From: Prosthecobacter debontii
GTDB taxonomy: Bacteria > Verrucomicrobiota > Verrucomicrobiia > Verrucomicrobiales > Verrucomicrobiaceae
Direction of reading: 5' to 3'
Assembly (NCBI GenBank): GCA_945869695.1
Contig: CAMBPV010000006.1
Coordinates: 1 to 63,342 of the forward strand
DNA: 63,342 nt
In this document: positions 55,272 to 63,342 of the stretch, one piece after another
Layout: each line of letters begins with the position of its first letter
How positions within the stretch are numbered: the stretch's first letter is position 1
Position numbers and translations under genes: made by a program
Notes under the pieces: generated by a model
Databases searched by the model: none
What the model was told of the DNA's origin: nothing
Seen by the model: only the letters and a program-made list of their open reading frames with translations

Positions 55272-56017
55272 AAACCTCTGCTGCCCTCGCCCTCTGCTTC
55301 TCCCTTTTCGGTTCATTCGCTTGGGCCGACACCCAGGCCCTCTTTTTCGCCCACGAGACCGCCAAGGAGTTCACCCGCATCGCCCTCAGCATTGAGGACG
55401 GCCAAAAAGTCTCCGGCACCCGAGTCTGGCAGCCTAAGGAAGATCACGGCGCCAGCGGCTTTCTCGACGGCATCGTCAATGGCAATGTCATCCAAGTCCT
55501 CTACACCTACACCATCGAAGGCTCCGAGCAGAGTGAAGAAATGGTCCTCAAGATCGAAGGAGATAAGCTTCTCATCGGCGAAGGGGAGCTGGTCGATGCC
55601 GGGAACGGGCGTATGAACCTCAAAGCGGCCAACCAAGTCAGCTTCAAAACCTCCCTGAAAAAGTTACCCGTCACTGAGCCCAAGCCCGGCACGCCTGAGC
55701 GCAAAGCCATGATGGACGCCATGCGTCTCCCCGTCTCCGACTACGCCGGAAAGCCCGTCACCTTCACCGGAAAACTCCGCACCCAGGGGAATTGGGCCCG
55801 GTTCACCGGAAAGGTCACCCCGAAAGACGGGAAACCCGCCGAGGCTGAGGGAATCGCCGCTGACATGGAACTCGACTTTGTCGCCCTCCTCAAAAAAGAT
55901 GCCGCAGGCCAATGGACCGCACCCCACTGGGGATTCGCCGGCGACACCAGCGTGCTCGAAGAAGCCAAGGAAAAATTCCCGAAAGCTCCATGGCCCATGT
56001 TTGAGTGGATGGAGTAG
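55268..56017 (+). CDS. Exported protein of unknown function
   Basis: 249 aa from ATG 55268, overlapping the upstream stop. The frame is open to 55181, but that extension lacks a signal and is out of phase with the neighbour's coding. The signal peptide is MKTSAALALCFSLFGSFAWAD. The body is Lys/Glu/Gly-rich with beta-strand patterns and has no recognised motif. It is last in a three-gene unit of envelope proteins. A strong stem-loop lies just after the stop. Confidence 0.75.
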   Translation: MKTSAALALCFSLFGSFAWADTQALFFAHETAKEFTRIALSIEDGQKVSGTRVWQPKEDHGASGFLDGIVNGNVIQVLYTYTIEGSEQSEEMVLKIEGDKLLIGEGELVDAGNGRMNLKAANQVSFKTSLKKLPVTEPKPGTPERKAMMDAMRLPVSDYAGKPVTFTGKLRTQGNWARFTGKVTPKDGKPAEAEGIAADMELDFVALLKKDAAGQWTAPHWGFAGDTSVLEEAKEKFPKAPWPMFEWME

Positions 56018-56031
56018 CCGCCCCGAGGTGA

Positions 56032-56053
56032 GGCGGACTGTCCTCAGTCTGCC
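56032..56053. repeat. Stem-loop, possible REP-like element
   Basis: GGCGGACTG (56032-56040) pairs with CAGTCTGCC (56045-56053) around a TCCT loop, giving 9 pairs with one G-U. It starts 14 bp after a stop codon and lacks a T tract. It could be a terminator-like structure or one copy of a dispersed palindromic element. Confidence 0.4.
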
Positions 56054-56725
56054 GCTCCCCTCGGTCTTCAGTCGTTGGTTTTGAAAAGGGGCGTTTGCTT
56101 CGCCCACAGATCCATCATCCTGCGGGCGGGCAGTTCCAGATTGTTCCAGGCGAGCGGCTGACCTGCGGGCACGACGCGTTTGAGCACAGGCGGGGCCGTG
56201 CTTCCCTCAGAATCGAGCACGCCCTGTAAACCCCAACAGACATCTGTTGCATATCTCATCGACCCTTGTGGGAGCCCACCCTGAGCCCTTTCCAAGCTCG
56301 ATCATTCGCCTTAAAAATCTCAAGATCAGCCATTTGAGTCCAAATCCTCTCAATTGGCCCCATCTCCCGTCTGCCTTTTCCCCAATCCGCCCCCTCCAGA
56401 ACCCAGCCCTAAACCTTGCCAGCCGAGGCTTTCACCGCTTGCATCCGAGAAACCACCTGCTTGGCCCGAAGATCAGCACTGCGGCCATGCTCACCAATCC
56501 TATTTTGGGTCCACCAAATGCGGGCTTCTGGAAAAACAAATCCCTCGAATTCTCGATGTGAAAGATCCCACGCATCCTCCCGGAGAAGCGAGTGGCAATT
56601 TCTCAAACGCATTACTGAATTTGAGTAACCATCAGTGTTAAGAAATTTGTTCCCCAACCCCTCTTGCCCGAAAGGCGAGGTCCCAGGGCGGTGCGCTGAA
56701 GCCGGCCTTGAAGTGGGCACCAACA
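56054..56725. other. Gap with no confident gene
   Basis: No frame here has a convincing start, signal or family. Two minus-strand frames look faintly protein-like: one ending at 56068 (VPAGQPLAWNNLELPARRMM) and one ending at 56409 (FVFPEARIWWTQNRIGEHG). They could be gene remnants. I do not call either. Confidence 0.4.
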
Positions 56726-57193
56726 CTACGGTTTTTCTTTTCCGTCCCACTCAAGACCCTCGTTGGGGGCAGGGTCAGCGGTCCATGAACCAAAATCTGC
56801 GCCTGATTTGATCCACTTCGCGAAAAGCTCTTGGTCTGCTTTTGTCCACTGCGGTGCTTTGTCTTTCGGCGGGAAATGCATGTCGTCATCGATCGGAAGG
56901 AGAGTGACCTGTAACATCCGCGACTTATCAGGATCTCCGGGAACCAGAACTAACTTTTCGTCTTCACCCTTCGCGGCTAAAATGCCCTCTTTGGTTGAAA
57001 AAACGATGCCTGCTTTTGGTTTTTTGGTCCGGGTTTGACCGTCTTTGGTCTCATCATAAGCAGGTCGATGGCAGGTCACGCAGCTTGTTTTGATGAGGGG
57101 ATAAACTTGCTTTTCAAAATCAACCTTGTCTTCAGCCAACAATGCAGGCGAAGAAAGCGTTCCGAGGAGGGCACAGCAGAGTATTTTTTTCAT
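56726..57193 (-). CDS. Exported monohaem planctomycete-type cytochrome
   Basis: 155 aa with a signal peptide (MKKILCCALLGTLSSPALLAE). It has a haem motif, SCVTCHRP (about residues 38-42), a LVPGDPDKSRMLQVTLLPID block, and MHFPPKDKAPQW where the Met is a likely haem ligand. FAKWIKSGADFGSW closes the domain. It matches the cytochrome domain of DUF1549-type proteins but stands alone. It is probably a periplasmic electron carrier or sensor. Confidence 0.87.
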   Translation of the reverse strand: MKKILCCALLGTLSSPALLAEDKVDFEKQVYPLIKTSCVTCHRPAYDETKDGQTRTKKPKAGIVFSTKEGILAAKGEDEKLVLVPGDPDKSRMLQVTLLPIDDDMHFPPKDKAPQWTKADQELFAKWIKSGADFGSWTADPAPNEGLEWDGKEKP

Positions 57194-57424
57194 GGTTAGA
57201 ATGGGTAACGTTCATCGATCAGGTTTGGCCTAAACGTCGGAACGCGGGCGGAATTACGCCTCTGACCACGGTGGCTGCAAGGAGTTTCCGTCGCGGGATG
57301 CGAGCGAGGCTTCAACCGCGAAAACCACGCGACCGTTTGAAGACCCAATTCCGACCCTGCGACTTGATTTTTGACCTCGCGTCTTGCCTCGTCTGTGGCG
57401 GTGAAGTCGATGTGCCGAGCCCCC
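57194..57424. other. Intergenic region without a gene
   Basis: This divergent gap between the cytochrome gene (minus) and the fasciclin pseudogene (plus) presumably holds both promoters. I find no clear operator, hairpin or small gene. The duplicated segment begins at about 57425. Confidence 0.4.
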
Positions 57425-57534
57425 AGATATGAAAAACTAAAGTTGCACTCCGCCGCAAACGGCAGGCGTCTCTGATGTTGCACCTCCGGAGGGCGGTGTC
57501 TTTCAAAATAAACCCAACCCCAATCGATCCCATC

Positions 57535-58028
57535 ATGAAAAGTATTCTCACTCTTGCCTTTGCGGCACTGCTCATCAGCACTCCCTCCCAGCGGACCTTC
57601 GCTGCGGATGCAGCCAAAAAAGAAACGGTCGTCGCCATCGCTCCTGGCAATGCCGATTTCTCAACCCTCGTGGCCGCCGTTAAAGCCGCGGGTCTCGCCG
57701 AAACGCTGAGTGGGGAAGGCCCCTTCACCGTCTTTGCGCCGACCAACGAAGCCTTTGCCAAGTTGCCAGTTGGAATCGTGGGCTCTCTGCTCAAGCCCGA
57801 AAACAAAGCCAAGCTGGCCAGCATCCTGACCTGCCACGTGGTGGCAGGGAAGGTGATGGCAGCGGACGTCAAGACCAGCAAGGTGAAGACCGTGCAAGGC
57901 GGCGAACTCGATGTGGGGTGAAAGACGGATCCGTGACGGTGGACGGCGCCAAGGTGGTCAAGACGGACATCGTCGGCTCCAATGGCGTGATCCACGTCAT
58001 TGATAACGTGGTGCTCCCGAAGGAGTAA
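57535..58028 (+). pseudogene. Frameshifted fasciclin (FAS1) domain gene
   Basis: It starts at ATG 57535 with the same signal peptide as the intact copy at 59404. Near 57915 the sequence GATGTGGGGTG lacks one T found in the intact copy (GATGTGGTGGTG). The frame therefore shifts and stops at 57921 after GGELDVG. The old frame continues to a TAA at 58026-58028 and still matches the intact copy to VVLPKE. Further changes alter FAS1 positions (YHVV to CHVV, PTGTVD to PVGIVG), which fits relaxed selection. Confidence 0.88.
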
Positions 58029-58069
58029 GGCTCCCGGTAAGTCCGGTTTCGAATATTTAACCCTGAGAA

Positions 58070-58097
58070 GAGCTTGAGTGAGAGCTCAAGGTCTTTT
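58070..58097 (+). terminator. Terminator of the fasciclin pseudogene, one stem mismatch
   Basis: GAGCTTGAG (58070-58078) and CTCAAGGTC (58085-58093) form a stem with one G-G mismatch, then TTTTT. The copy at 59940 has a perfect stem, so this one has decayed with its gene. Confidence 0.7.
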
Positions 58098-58184
58098 TGA
58101 TGGGTGAATGACGGCCCAGTCGCGGCAGACGCATCGGCCCAAATTCAGGGTGCATTTGGATCCCACTGCTCCAAGGTCGTAACC

Positions 58185-58520
58185 TTGAACACCGCTCTCA
58201 TTTTATTCAATGCTCTGTCCTTCATCGGTTACGGAACGGCATGCTTCCTTTCCAGCCGGATGAAACGCGAGTTCGAGCGCTATCGACTTGGTCCGCAGCG
58301 GTTGTGGGTGGGGCTCCTGCAGTGTGCCGCAGGGATGGGCCTGCTAGTGGGCACGGAGGCACCGTGGGTGGGGCAGGTGGCGGCCGGCGGTCTGGCTCTG
58401 ATGATGCTGCTGGCCGTGGGGGTGCGCATCCGAATCCGAGATAGTGCACTGCAAACAATACCGGCGCTATTTTACCTGGTGCTGAATGCTTACCTCTTGC
58501 TAGCGGGCTTCGAGAACTGA
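58185..58520 (+). CDS. DoxX-like small membrane protein
   Basis: 111 aa if started at TTG 58185 (MNTALILFNALSFIGYG), which places the first helix at the N-terminus as in the convergent partner. A GTG at 58104 would add 27 hydrophilic residues. It has four helices with the DoxX-like pattern FERYRLGPQRLWVGLLQCAAG. The function is unknown. Its 3' end overlaps the convergent DoxX-like gene by 21 bp. Confidence 0.7.
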   Translation: MNTALILFNALSFIGYGTACFLSSRMKREFERYRLGPQRLWVGLLQCAAGMGLLVGTEAPWVGQVAAGGLALMMLLAVGVRIRIRDSALQTIPALFYLVLNAYLLLAGFEN

Positions 58521-58889
58521 CGGCGACTGCAGGAGCGCGATGGCGACGCAAAGTGCGAGGACCGCGAGGGACGGCACGGCTTTGCTAAAGGGGTCTTTCA
58601 CTTTGAGGTGCATGAGGAAGGCCCCGAGCATGAGTGCACCCATGCCCACCGCAGCAGGTTGCGCGAGATGCGGAAACCAGATGGAGGCAAGGAGCGCGAG
58701 AGCGAGCCCTATTTTGAGGATGCCGATGAGGCAGAAGACGGGGAATGGCAGTCCGTAAACGGCAAACTCCTCACGCATGGTCTTCGCGTTCTTGCCGCGA
58801 TACGCGGTGGCTTTTCCGGAGCGCAGAAGCCAGACGTTCAGAATACCGAGGGACACGATGAGTTTCAAAGCAATGATGAGGTAGTTCAT
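58500..58889 (-). CDS. DoxX-like family membrane protein
   Basis: 129 aa from ATG 58889 (protein MNYLIIALKLIVSLGILNVW); the 30-residue upstream extension is Pro/His-rich and rejected. It has four helices with EEFAVYGLPFPVFCLIGILK, a DoxX-like signature. It resembles the convergent gene at 58185 in size and topology, suggesting related membrane proteins. Its function is not known. Confidence 0.8.
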   Translation of the reverse strand: MNYLIIALKLIVSLGILNVWLLRSGKATAYRGKNAKTMREEFAVYGLPFPVFCLIGILKIGLALALLASIWFPHLAQPAAVGMGALMLGAFLMHLKVKDPFSKAVPSLAVLALCVAIALLQSPSVLEAR

Positions 58890-59004
58890 GAGATGAGGCG
58901 GACGATTTAAAGGCGGAGGGATCAGGTGCGGGGGAGAGTGCTTCACTCTTTGGAGACTGCAAGGAAAACCCCTGTGCAAGGCGGCGCCGGGTTGACGATG
59001 AAAA

Positions 59005-59256
59005 TCATGAAAGTGTGACGGGGGTCAGGTATTTCATATTGCACGATTCCAGAAATTCCACGGCCGCATCCTTGCCCCGGAGAGTTCGCGTCAATTTGTA
59101 GGAGTGGATCTGCATCGGGTTCTTGAATGATTCGGGTTTTTCAACAGTGGGATCTGAGGGTTCGACCGTTGGGAAAGTCGTAGGCGGGACGGGGGGCGGC
59201 TGCGCCGGAGACTTGGAGATGGGGAGACTTGGGGACGTAGCCTGGAGCCAACACGT
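59005..59256 (-). pseudogene. Orphan C-terminal gene fragment
   Basis: A minus-strand frame without a start codon in its N-terminal half reads as a Pro-rich linker, then MQIHSYKLTRTLRGKDAAVE and FLESCNMKYLTPVTLS, ending in TGA at 59005-59007. It is open only to a TAA at 59257-59259, close to the edge of duplication copy 2. It was probably cut off when that segment was inserted. There is no homology I can name. Confidence 0.4.
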
Positions 59257-59403
59257 TTATGGTCGCGATCTGGATGCACGGAGAGGCGAGATATAAAAAA
59301 CGATAAGTGCGCCCCCTGGCAAATCGCAGGCGTCTCTCATCCTGCACCTCCGAAGGGCGGTGCCTTTCAAACTAAACCCAACCCAACCCCAATCGATCCC
59401 ATC

Positions 59404-59898
59404 ATGAAAAGTATTCTCACTCTTGCCTTTGCGGCACTGCTCATCAGCACTCCTTCCCAGCGGACCTTCGCTGCGGATGCAGCCAAAAAAGAAACGGTCG
59501 TCGCCATCGCTGCTGGCAATGCCGATTTCTCAACCCTCGTGGCCGCCGTTAAGGCCGCGGGTCTCGCCGAAACGCTGAGTGGGGAAGGCCCCTTCACCGT
59601 CTTTGCGCCGACCAACGAAGCCTTTGCGAAGTTGCCAACCGGAACCGTGGACTCTCTGCTCAAGCCCGAAAACAAAGCCAAGCTGGCCGGCATCCTGACC
59701 TACCACGTGGTGGCAGGGAAGGTGATGGCAGCGGATGTCAAGACCAGCAAGGTGAAGACCGTGCAAGGCGGCGAACTCGATGTGGTGGTGAAAGACGGAG
59801 CTGTGACGGTGGACGGCGCCAAGGTAGTCAAGACGGACATCGTCGGCTCCAATGGCGTGATCCACGTCATTGATACCGTGGTGCTCCCGAAGGAGTGA
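59404..59898 (+). CDS. Fasciclin (FAS1) domain exported protein
   Basis: 164 aa. The signal peptide [18 protein letters not shown] is followed by one FAS1 domain: [20 protein letters not shown], the H1-type [27 protein letters not shown] (H2-type) and [17 protein letters not shown]. Single-domain bacterial FAS1 proteins are periplasmic or surface adhesion-type proteins. The gene is intact, with its own leader and terminator. A frameshifted duplicate lies 1.9 kb upstream. Confidence 0.93.
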   Translation: MKSILTLAFAALLISTPSQRTFAADAAKKETVVAIAAGNADFSTLVAAVKAAGLAETLSGEGPFTVFAPTNEAFAKLPTGTVDSLLKPENKAKLAGILTYHVVAGKVMAADVKTSKVKTVQGGELDVVVKDGAVTVDGAKVVKTDIVGSNGVIHVIDTVVLPKE

Positions 59899-59939
59899 GC
59901 CTCCCGGTGACACCAGTCACGACTATCTAATCCTGAGAA

Positions 59940-59969
59940 GACCTTGAGTGAGAGCTCAAGGTCTTTTTT
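59940..59969 (+). terminator. Rho-independent terminator of the fasciclin gene
   Basis: GACCTTGAG (59940-59948) pairs perfectly with CTCAAGGTC (59955-59963) around a 6-base loop and is followed by six T residues (59964-59969). Confidence 0.92.
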
Positions 59970-60045
59970 ATGGGTGAGCTGGACTTTGGACGTCTCACGC
60001 TGGACGGCCAAGTGGGCGGAGTGACGGTGTCGGTTTAAGCCCCCC

Positions 60046-60756
60046 CTACGCCTGCATCGCGCGGAGGAGGTAGGAGATCTCGTCGTCGATTTCTGAAGGG
60101 TCATCGACTAGGCGGGCGACCTCCTGGCGGACGAGGCTGCGGAAGTCGGTGCGGAGGCGGCTCATGGCAGTGCGCAGAGCTCCGTCGGTGATGCCGAGGC
60201 TCTCGAGGGCGTGGGTGTGGCGATCACTGCCGCGTGTGGGATCGAGCAAAAGGGGCCGGAGAACGGCAAAGCGTGCGGCGTGGCCTAGCTGGGCCTGGTC
60301 AGCAGCGAGCTGATCGAGGGCGATGTTAATGACGGTGTGTGCCCACTTTCGATCATAGGCCGTGGCTGGGGTCTCTGAGGTCTGAAGGGCGGAAGCGTTC
60401 TCAGGGGCGTCTTCGAGGGCGATGGGTGACGGGCTGGCTCCTCCGCGCTTTTGAGTGCTGGCGCTCTTGCGCTCTGAGACCATGAAATTTTTCAGCGAGG
60501 TGAGGAGAAAGGAGCGAAAGCGTCCGCGCTCAGGTGCGGCGCGTCCGGGGAGATTCGTGCCCAAGAGGTGGGCGAAAAAGCTTTGAGTGGTGTCCTCGGC
60601 ATCGGGGTGATTTTTTCCACAGCCTCTGGCGTAGGCGTAGAGGGGCTCCCAATACTGACGGCAGAGCACCTCAAGTGCGGGACGGCTGGCCGATGCGTCT
60701 GTTTTGGCGGCATCGAGGATCACGGTCCAGCAGGTGGTGGAGAATTCTTGGCTCAT
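60046..60756 (-). CDS. ECF-type RNA polymerase sigma factor
   Basis: 236 aa. Region 2 is clear: LCRQYWEPLYAYARGCG, then DAEDTTQSFFAHLL, and GRFRSFLLTSLKNFM. Region 4 follows near the C-terminus (LGITDGALRTAMSRLRTDFR). It resembles the sigma factors of planctomycetes and verrucomicrobia that sit next to Ser/Thr kinases. Here the partner kinase gene is divergent, 81 bp away. The kinase probably controls the sigma factor or shares its signal; that is inference. Confidence 0.9.
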   Translation of the reverse strand: MSQEFSTTCWTVILDAAKTDASASRPALEVLCRQYWEPLYAYARGCGKNHPDAEDTTQSFFAHLLGTNLPGRAAPERGRFRSFLLTSLKNFMVSERKSASTQKRGGASPSPIALEDAPENASALQTSETPATAYDRKWAHTVINIALDQLAADQAQLGHAARFAVLRPLLLDPTRGSDRHTHALESLGITDGALRTAMSRLRTDFRSLVRQEVARLVDDPSEIDDEISYLLRAMQA

Positions 60757-60837
60757 TGAGGGTGCGCGAAAATACTACGGAGTGGGGACAATATGTTGCG
60801 GAGAAACTGTAACAGATGTGTCATAGTGAAGCAAATC

Positions 60838-63342
60838 ATGGCCGCCGCCGATACCACCCCCCAAAAGATCAGCGACGCGGTGGTGGCGAGTTTATTGGGC
60901 GATGTGCTGATGCCGATGGAGGAGGGAAATGAGCGCAGCGGGGATTTTGTGGGTGTGTTCCGATTGAGTGAAAAGATAGGCGAGGGTGGATTCGGGGTGG
61001 TGTGGCGGGCTGAGCAACTGGAGCCGGTGCGGCGGCGGGTGGCGGTGAAGATGATCAAACTGGGCATGGATAGCCGTGAGGTGCTCTCCCGATTTGAGCT
61101 GGAGCGTCAGGTGCTGGCGCGGATGACGCACCCCAACATCGCGGCGATGATCGATGCGGGGATGTCGCCTGAGGGGCGGCCTTATTTCGTGATGGAACTG
61201 GTGGAAGGCCTTCCTCTGACTAAATACTGCGCCCGGGAAAAGCTCACGCTGAGAGAGCGGATCATCCTTTTTCGGGATGTGTGTCTGGGGGTGCAACACG
61301 CGCATCAGAAAGGTGTGATCCACCGAGATCTGAAGCCGTCGAACATCCTGGTGGCGCAGGTGGATGGTGAGCCGGTGCCTAAGATCATCGACTTCGGGAT
61401 CGCAAAGGCGATCGCGACGGGGCAGGCGTCCCGGGTGAGTTTTGTGACTCAGGCGCAGGTGGCACTGGGCACGCCGCTTTACATGTCACCGGAGCAACTG
61501 GTGGACACGGCGGATGTGGACACGCGCAGTGACATCTACTCTTTGGGGGCGATGCTGTATGAACTGGTGACGGGCCAGCCGCCTTTCGATTCGAAGAAAC
61601 TCAGCACGGCGGGTTCCGAACGGATGCACCGGATCATTCGGGAAGAAGAGCCGATGCGACCGACGCGGAGAATCAAAGAAGCGGGCCGCGAGACAACCAT
61701 CACGCGGACAAGTCAGGATGAGAGTTTCATGCGGGATCTGGATCTCATTGCGCTGTGCGCGCTGGCGAAGGAACCGCAGCGCCGGTATGCGACGGCTTCG
61801 GATCTGGCGGCTGATTTGCAGCGACTGCTGGACTTTGAGCCGGTGGCCGCTCATCCGCCGTCGATGATGTACTCTTCGGCCCGGTGGATCCGGCGGAATC
61901 AAACGGTCTTCGCCGCGGCCTGTGTGAGCACGCTGGCGCTGATGGGCGGACTGGGGATGGCGCTCTGGCAGGCAAGTGAGGCGCGCCGAGAAAAAGCGGT
62001 GGCGGTGGAGCAGGCCGAGCGCGCGGTGAAATCCGAGAAGAATGCGGAGGTGCAGAGTCAACGGGCCAAACGCACCGCTGATTTTGTGACGGGCCTCCTC
62101 GACAGCGCGGCGGAGGAGATCAAGAAAGGGCAGAATCCGACGGCTCTAAAGCGTGCTTTGGACAGCAGCGGTGCGGAGTTAAAAGCGCTGGAGGACGACA
62201 CCGAGTTGCACGAAAAACTGCTGAATCGGATGGCCAGCCTCTACGCGACCATCGGCGAGTGGAAGCCCGCGCTGGAGCTGATGAAAAAGCAATCTGAGCT
62301 GATGGCGGCGAGGCATGGGGCAGAAAGCCCTGAGGCTCGGGAGGCTGAGCTGAACTATCTGAAACGCCTGGATGACCATGGCCCACGAGCCACCGTTCCG
62401 CCAAAGGTTCTGGCACTGAGAGAGCGGGTCGAGGGGAAGCAGGGTCGAGCGGATCCGTTCTGGTTCACTGTGCAGAGGGAGCTGGTGCGGGTGTGGGTGA
62501 AACTGGATGAGGGTGCCCAAGCGCTGGCTGCGTCTGAAGAGTTAGTCGCTGAGGCGAGAAGACAAAACCTAAAGGGGAAATCTATTTTCCTTCCGATGCT
62601 CTCCCACATCGAAGTGCTCGAGTTCTTGGGACGATTTCCCGAGGCGGAGAAGCTGCTGGAAGAGTGCCGAGCGAATTTGAGGCCCTGGCCCCGTGATGAG
62701 AACTCTCATCGTCTCGCCGAGAAACGGCTCCTCTATTTGTTGCAGAATCAGAGAGACTTCAAACGCGGAGCTGAGGTCCTGAGAGAAGTGCTCAAGCGCG
62801 GCGAGAAGGATGCACCTTCGTATGAGCGGGTGAGCATTCTCCATCAACTCAGTCGTTTCGAATCCGAGGCGGGAGATCATCGGCAGGCCATTCCTCATGC
62901 AGAAAAGGCGCTTTCGCTTGCTCGTGATCTAGCGGGCACGGAGGACAAGGTTTTCGATTTGGTCGAATACGGTGTGGCGGGTTGTCTGCGTCGCCTCGCC
63001 GAGTGCAAAACGGCGGCTGGACTCCATGTCGAAGCGGTGCGTGATGCCCTTCTGGCCTGTCATGAGGCGGAGAATCTGGGAAACCAAAGAGCCCTCGTGA
63101 GCGATGGATTGACTCTGGCTGTCGCCCACCGAGAAGCGGGTCATTTTGATGAGGCGTATGCTGCTTTGACCGAGGTGCACGTGCTTCGCCAAAAAAGCCC
63201 AGACTACCGCGTGAGACTGATCACGCGTGAGGAAATGGTCGATCTGTGCCTGAAGTTCGCCCGACACGAGGAGGCGCTGAAGGTCGTGAAAGAGGCATGG
63301 GCGGCACTGCTCTCCGAGTCTGCCGCCGAGGGGGATGCTGAG
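60838..63342 (+). CDS. Transmembrane Ser/Thr protein kinase with C-terminal TPR-like region, 3' end missing
   Basis: At least 835 aa, with no stop before the right edge. The Hanks-type kinase domain has IGEGGFGVVWRAE (P-loop, about residue 46), VAVKMIKLG, HRDLKPSNILV (about 160), IDFGIAKA (about 183) and GTPLYMSPEQL. A single membrane helix (about 354-375, VFAAACVSTLALMGGLGMAL) leads into a long helical, TPR-like extracytoplasmic region (RMASLYATIGEWKPALELMK). Such kinases are common near ECF sigma genes in this phylum. It starts at ATG 60838. Confidence 0.93.
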   Translation, partial: MAAADTTPQKISDAVVASLLGDVLMPMEEGNERSGDFVGVFRLSEKIGEGGFGVVWRAEQLEPVRRRVAVKMIKLGMDSREVLSRFELERQVLARMTHPNIAAMIDAGMSPEGRPYFVMELVEGLPLTKYCAREKLTLRERIILFRDVCLGVQHAHQKGVIHRDLKPSNILVAQVDGEPVPKIIDFGIAKAIATGQASRVSFVTQAQVALGTPLYMSPEQLVDTADVDTRSDIYSLGAMLYELVTGQPPFDSKKLSTAGSERMHRIIREEEPMRPTRRIKEAGRETTITRTSQDESFMRDLDLIALCALAKEPQRRYATASDLAADLQRLLDFEPVAAHPPSMMYSSARWIRRNQTVFAAACVSTLALMGGLGMALWQASEARREKAVAVEQAERAVKSEKNAEVQSQRAKRTADFVTGLLDSAAEEIKKGQNPTALKRALDSSGAELKALEDDTELHEKLLNRMASLYATIGEWKPALELMKKQSELMAARHGAESPEAREAELNYLKRLDDHGPRATVPPKVLALRERVEGKQGRADPFWFTVQRELVRVWVKLDEGAQALAASEELVAEARRQNLKGKSIFLPMLSHIEVLEFLGRFPEAEKLLEECRANLRPWPRDENSHRLAEKRLLYLLQNQRDFKRGAEVLREVLKRGEKDAPSYERVSILHQLSRFESEAGDHRQAIPHAEKALSLARDLAGTEDKVFDLVEYGVAGCLRRLAECKTAAGLHVEAVRDALLACHEAENLGNQRALVSDGLTLAVAHREAGHFDEAYAALTEVHVLRQKSPDYRVRLITREEMVDLCLKFARHEEALKVVKEAWAALLSESAAEGDAE

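Larger units (their letters stand above)
57425..58106 (+). repeat. Direct duplication, copy 1 (fasciclin segment)
   Basis: About 680 bp, covering the upstream leader, the coding region and the terminator, are repeated at about 59290-59977 in the same orientation. Coding parts are nearly identical. Leaders differ by small substitutions and a 5-bp indel. Boundaries are estimated by eye. Confidence 0.85.
59290..59977 (+). repeat. Direct duplication, copy 2 (fasciclin segment)
   Basis: This is the second copy of the segment at about 57425-58106, carrying the intact gene and a perfect terminator. The two copies flank the DoxX-like pair. Confidence 0.85.

Noticed and set aside
57535..58028. Programmed frameshifting in fasciclin copy 1
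   Set aside because: There is no slippery heptamer with a downstream structure, and the intact copy shows simply one extra base at the site.
1..63342. CRISPR arrays, tRNA or rRNA genes, insertion sequences, prophage
   Set aside because: I saw no regularly spaced repeats, no cloverleaf or rRNA-like stretches and no transposase or integrase motifs, although small RNAs could be missed by eye.

Overview
This is a chromosomal segment of a moderately GC-rich, Gram-negative bacterium, most likely a member of the Verrucomicrobia (Verrucomicrobiales, Prosthecobacter/Verrucomicrobium-like). The evidence is circumstantial but consistent. There are planctomycete-type cytochromes (DUF1592-family and DUF1552 pair, small CxxCH proteins), a PEP-CTERM secreted protein, an ECF sigma factor divergent from a TPR-bearing Ser/Thr kinase, Lnt and a secretin (so an outer membrane), and an alternative complex III. 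I saw no rRNA, tRNA, CRISPR array, insertion sequence or prophage.

Layout. 1-8185 holds cell-envelope and sugar-metabolism genes: a lipoprotein alpha/beta hydrolase running off the left edge, a degenerate M19 dipeptidase, cardiolipin synthase, apolipoprotein N-acyltransferase and a phosphohexomutase. 8377-25540 is one 17-gene respiratory operon: actABCDEF (alternative complex III), a small membrane protein, a cbb3-like module (CcoN homologue, CcoO, monoheme cytochrome c), a cupredoxin lipoprotein, then a complete A-type cytochrome oxidase (CtaD, CtaE with a large insert, CtaF, two tiny membrane proteins, CtaC). A terminator follows at 25574-25603. 25613-28851 holds the oxidase assembly genes ctaA, ctaB, sco and a DUF420 gene. 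28805-32663 (minus) is a CNB-SNF2-SWIM operon. 32798-48129 is a mixture: an orphan FabZ-like/LolA-like pair, an MFS transporter, a PEP-CTERM protein, an FKBP-DUF1592-DUF1552 operon, bioB, lysA and several exported proteins of unknown role. 48184-53690 (minus) is a partial type II secretion operon (L-M-unknown-D). 53926-60000 holds exported and small membrane proteins and a recent duplication of a fasciclin gene, one copy of which is frameshifted. 60046-63342 is an ECF sigma factor and a divergent kinase that runs off the right edge.

The standout observation is the CcoN homologue at 17001-18494. It aligns well with cbb3 oxidase subunit I, but by my motif alignment it has lost five of the six invariant haem/copper histidines: all three CuB ligands, the high-spin haem ligand and one low-spin haem ligand. 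It keeps an intact CcoO partner and sits between alternative complex III and a fully liganded A-type oxidase. I infer that an oxidase core has been repurposed as a non-catalytic membrane scaffold or electron-transfer module in a quinol-to-oxygen supercomplex.

The operon is preceded by a 9-2-9 palindrome that matches a CRP/FNR-type operator. Start codons were reassigned in many genes, because the longest reading frames begin with implausible extensions.
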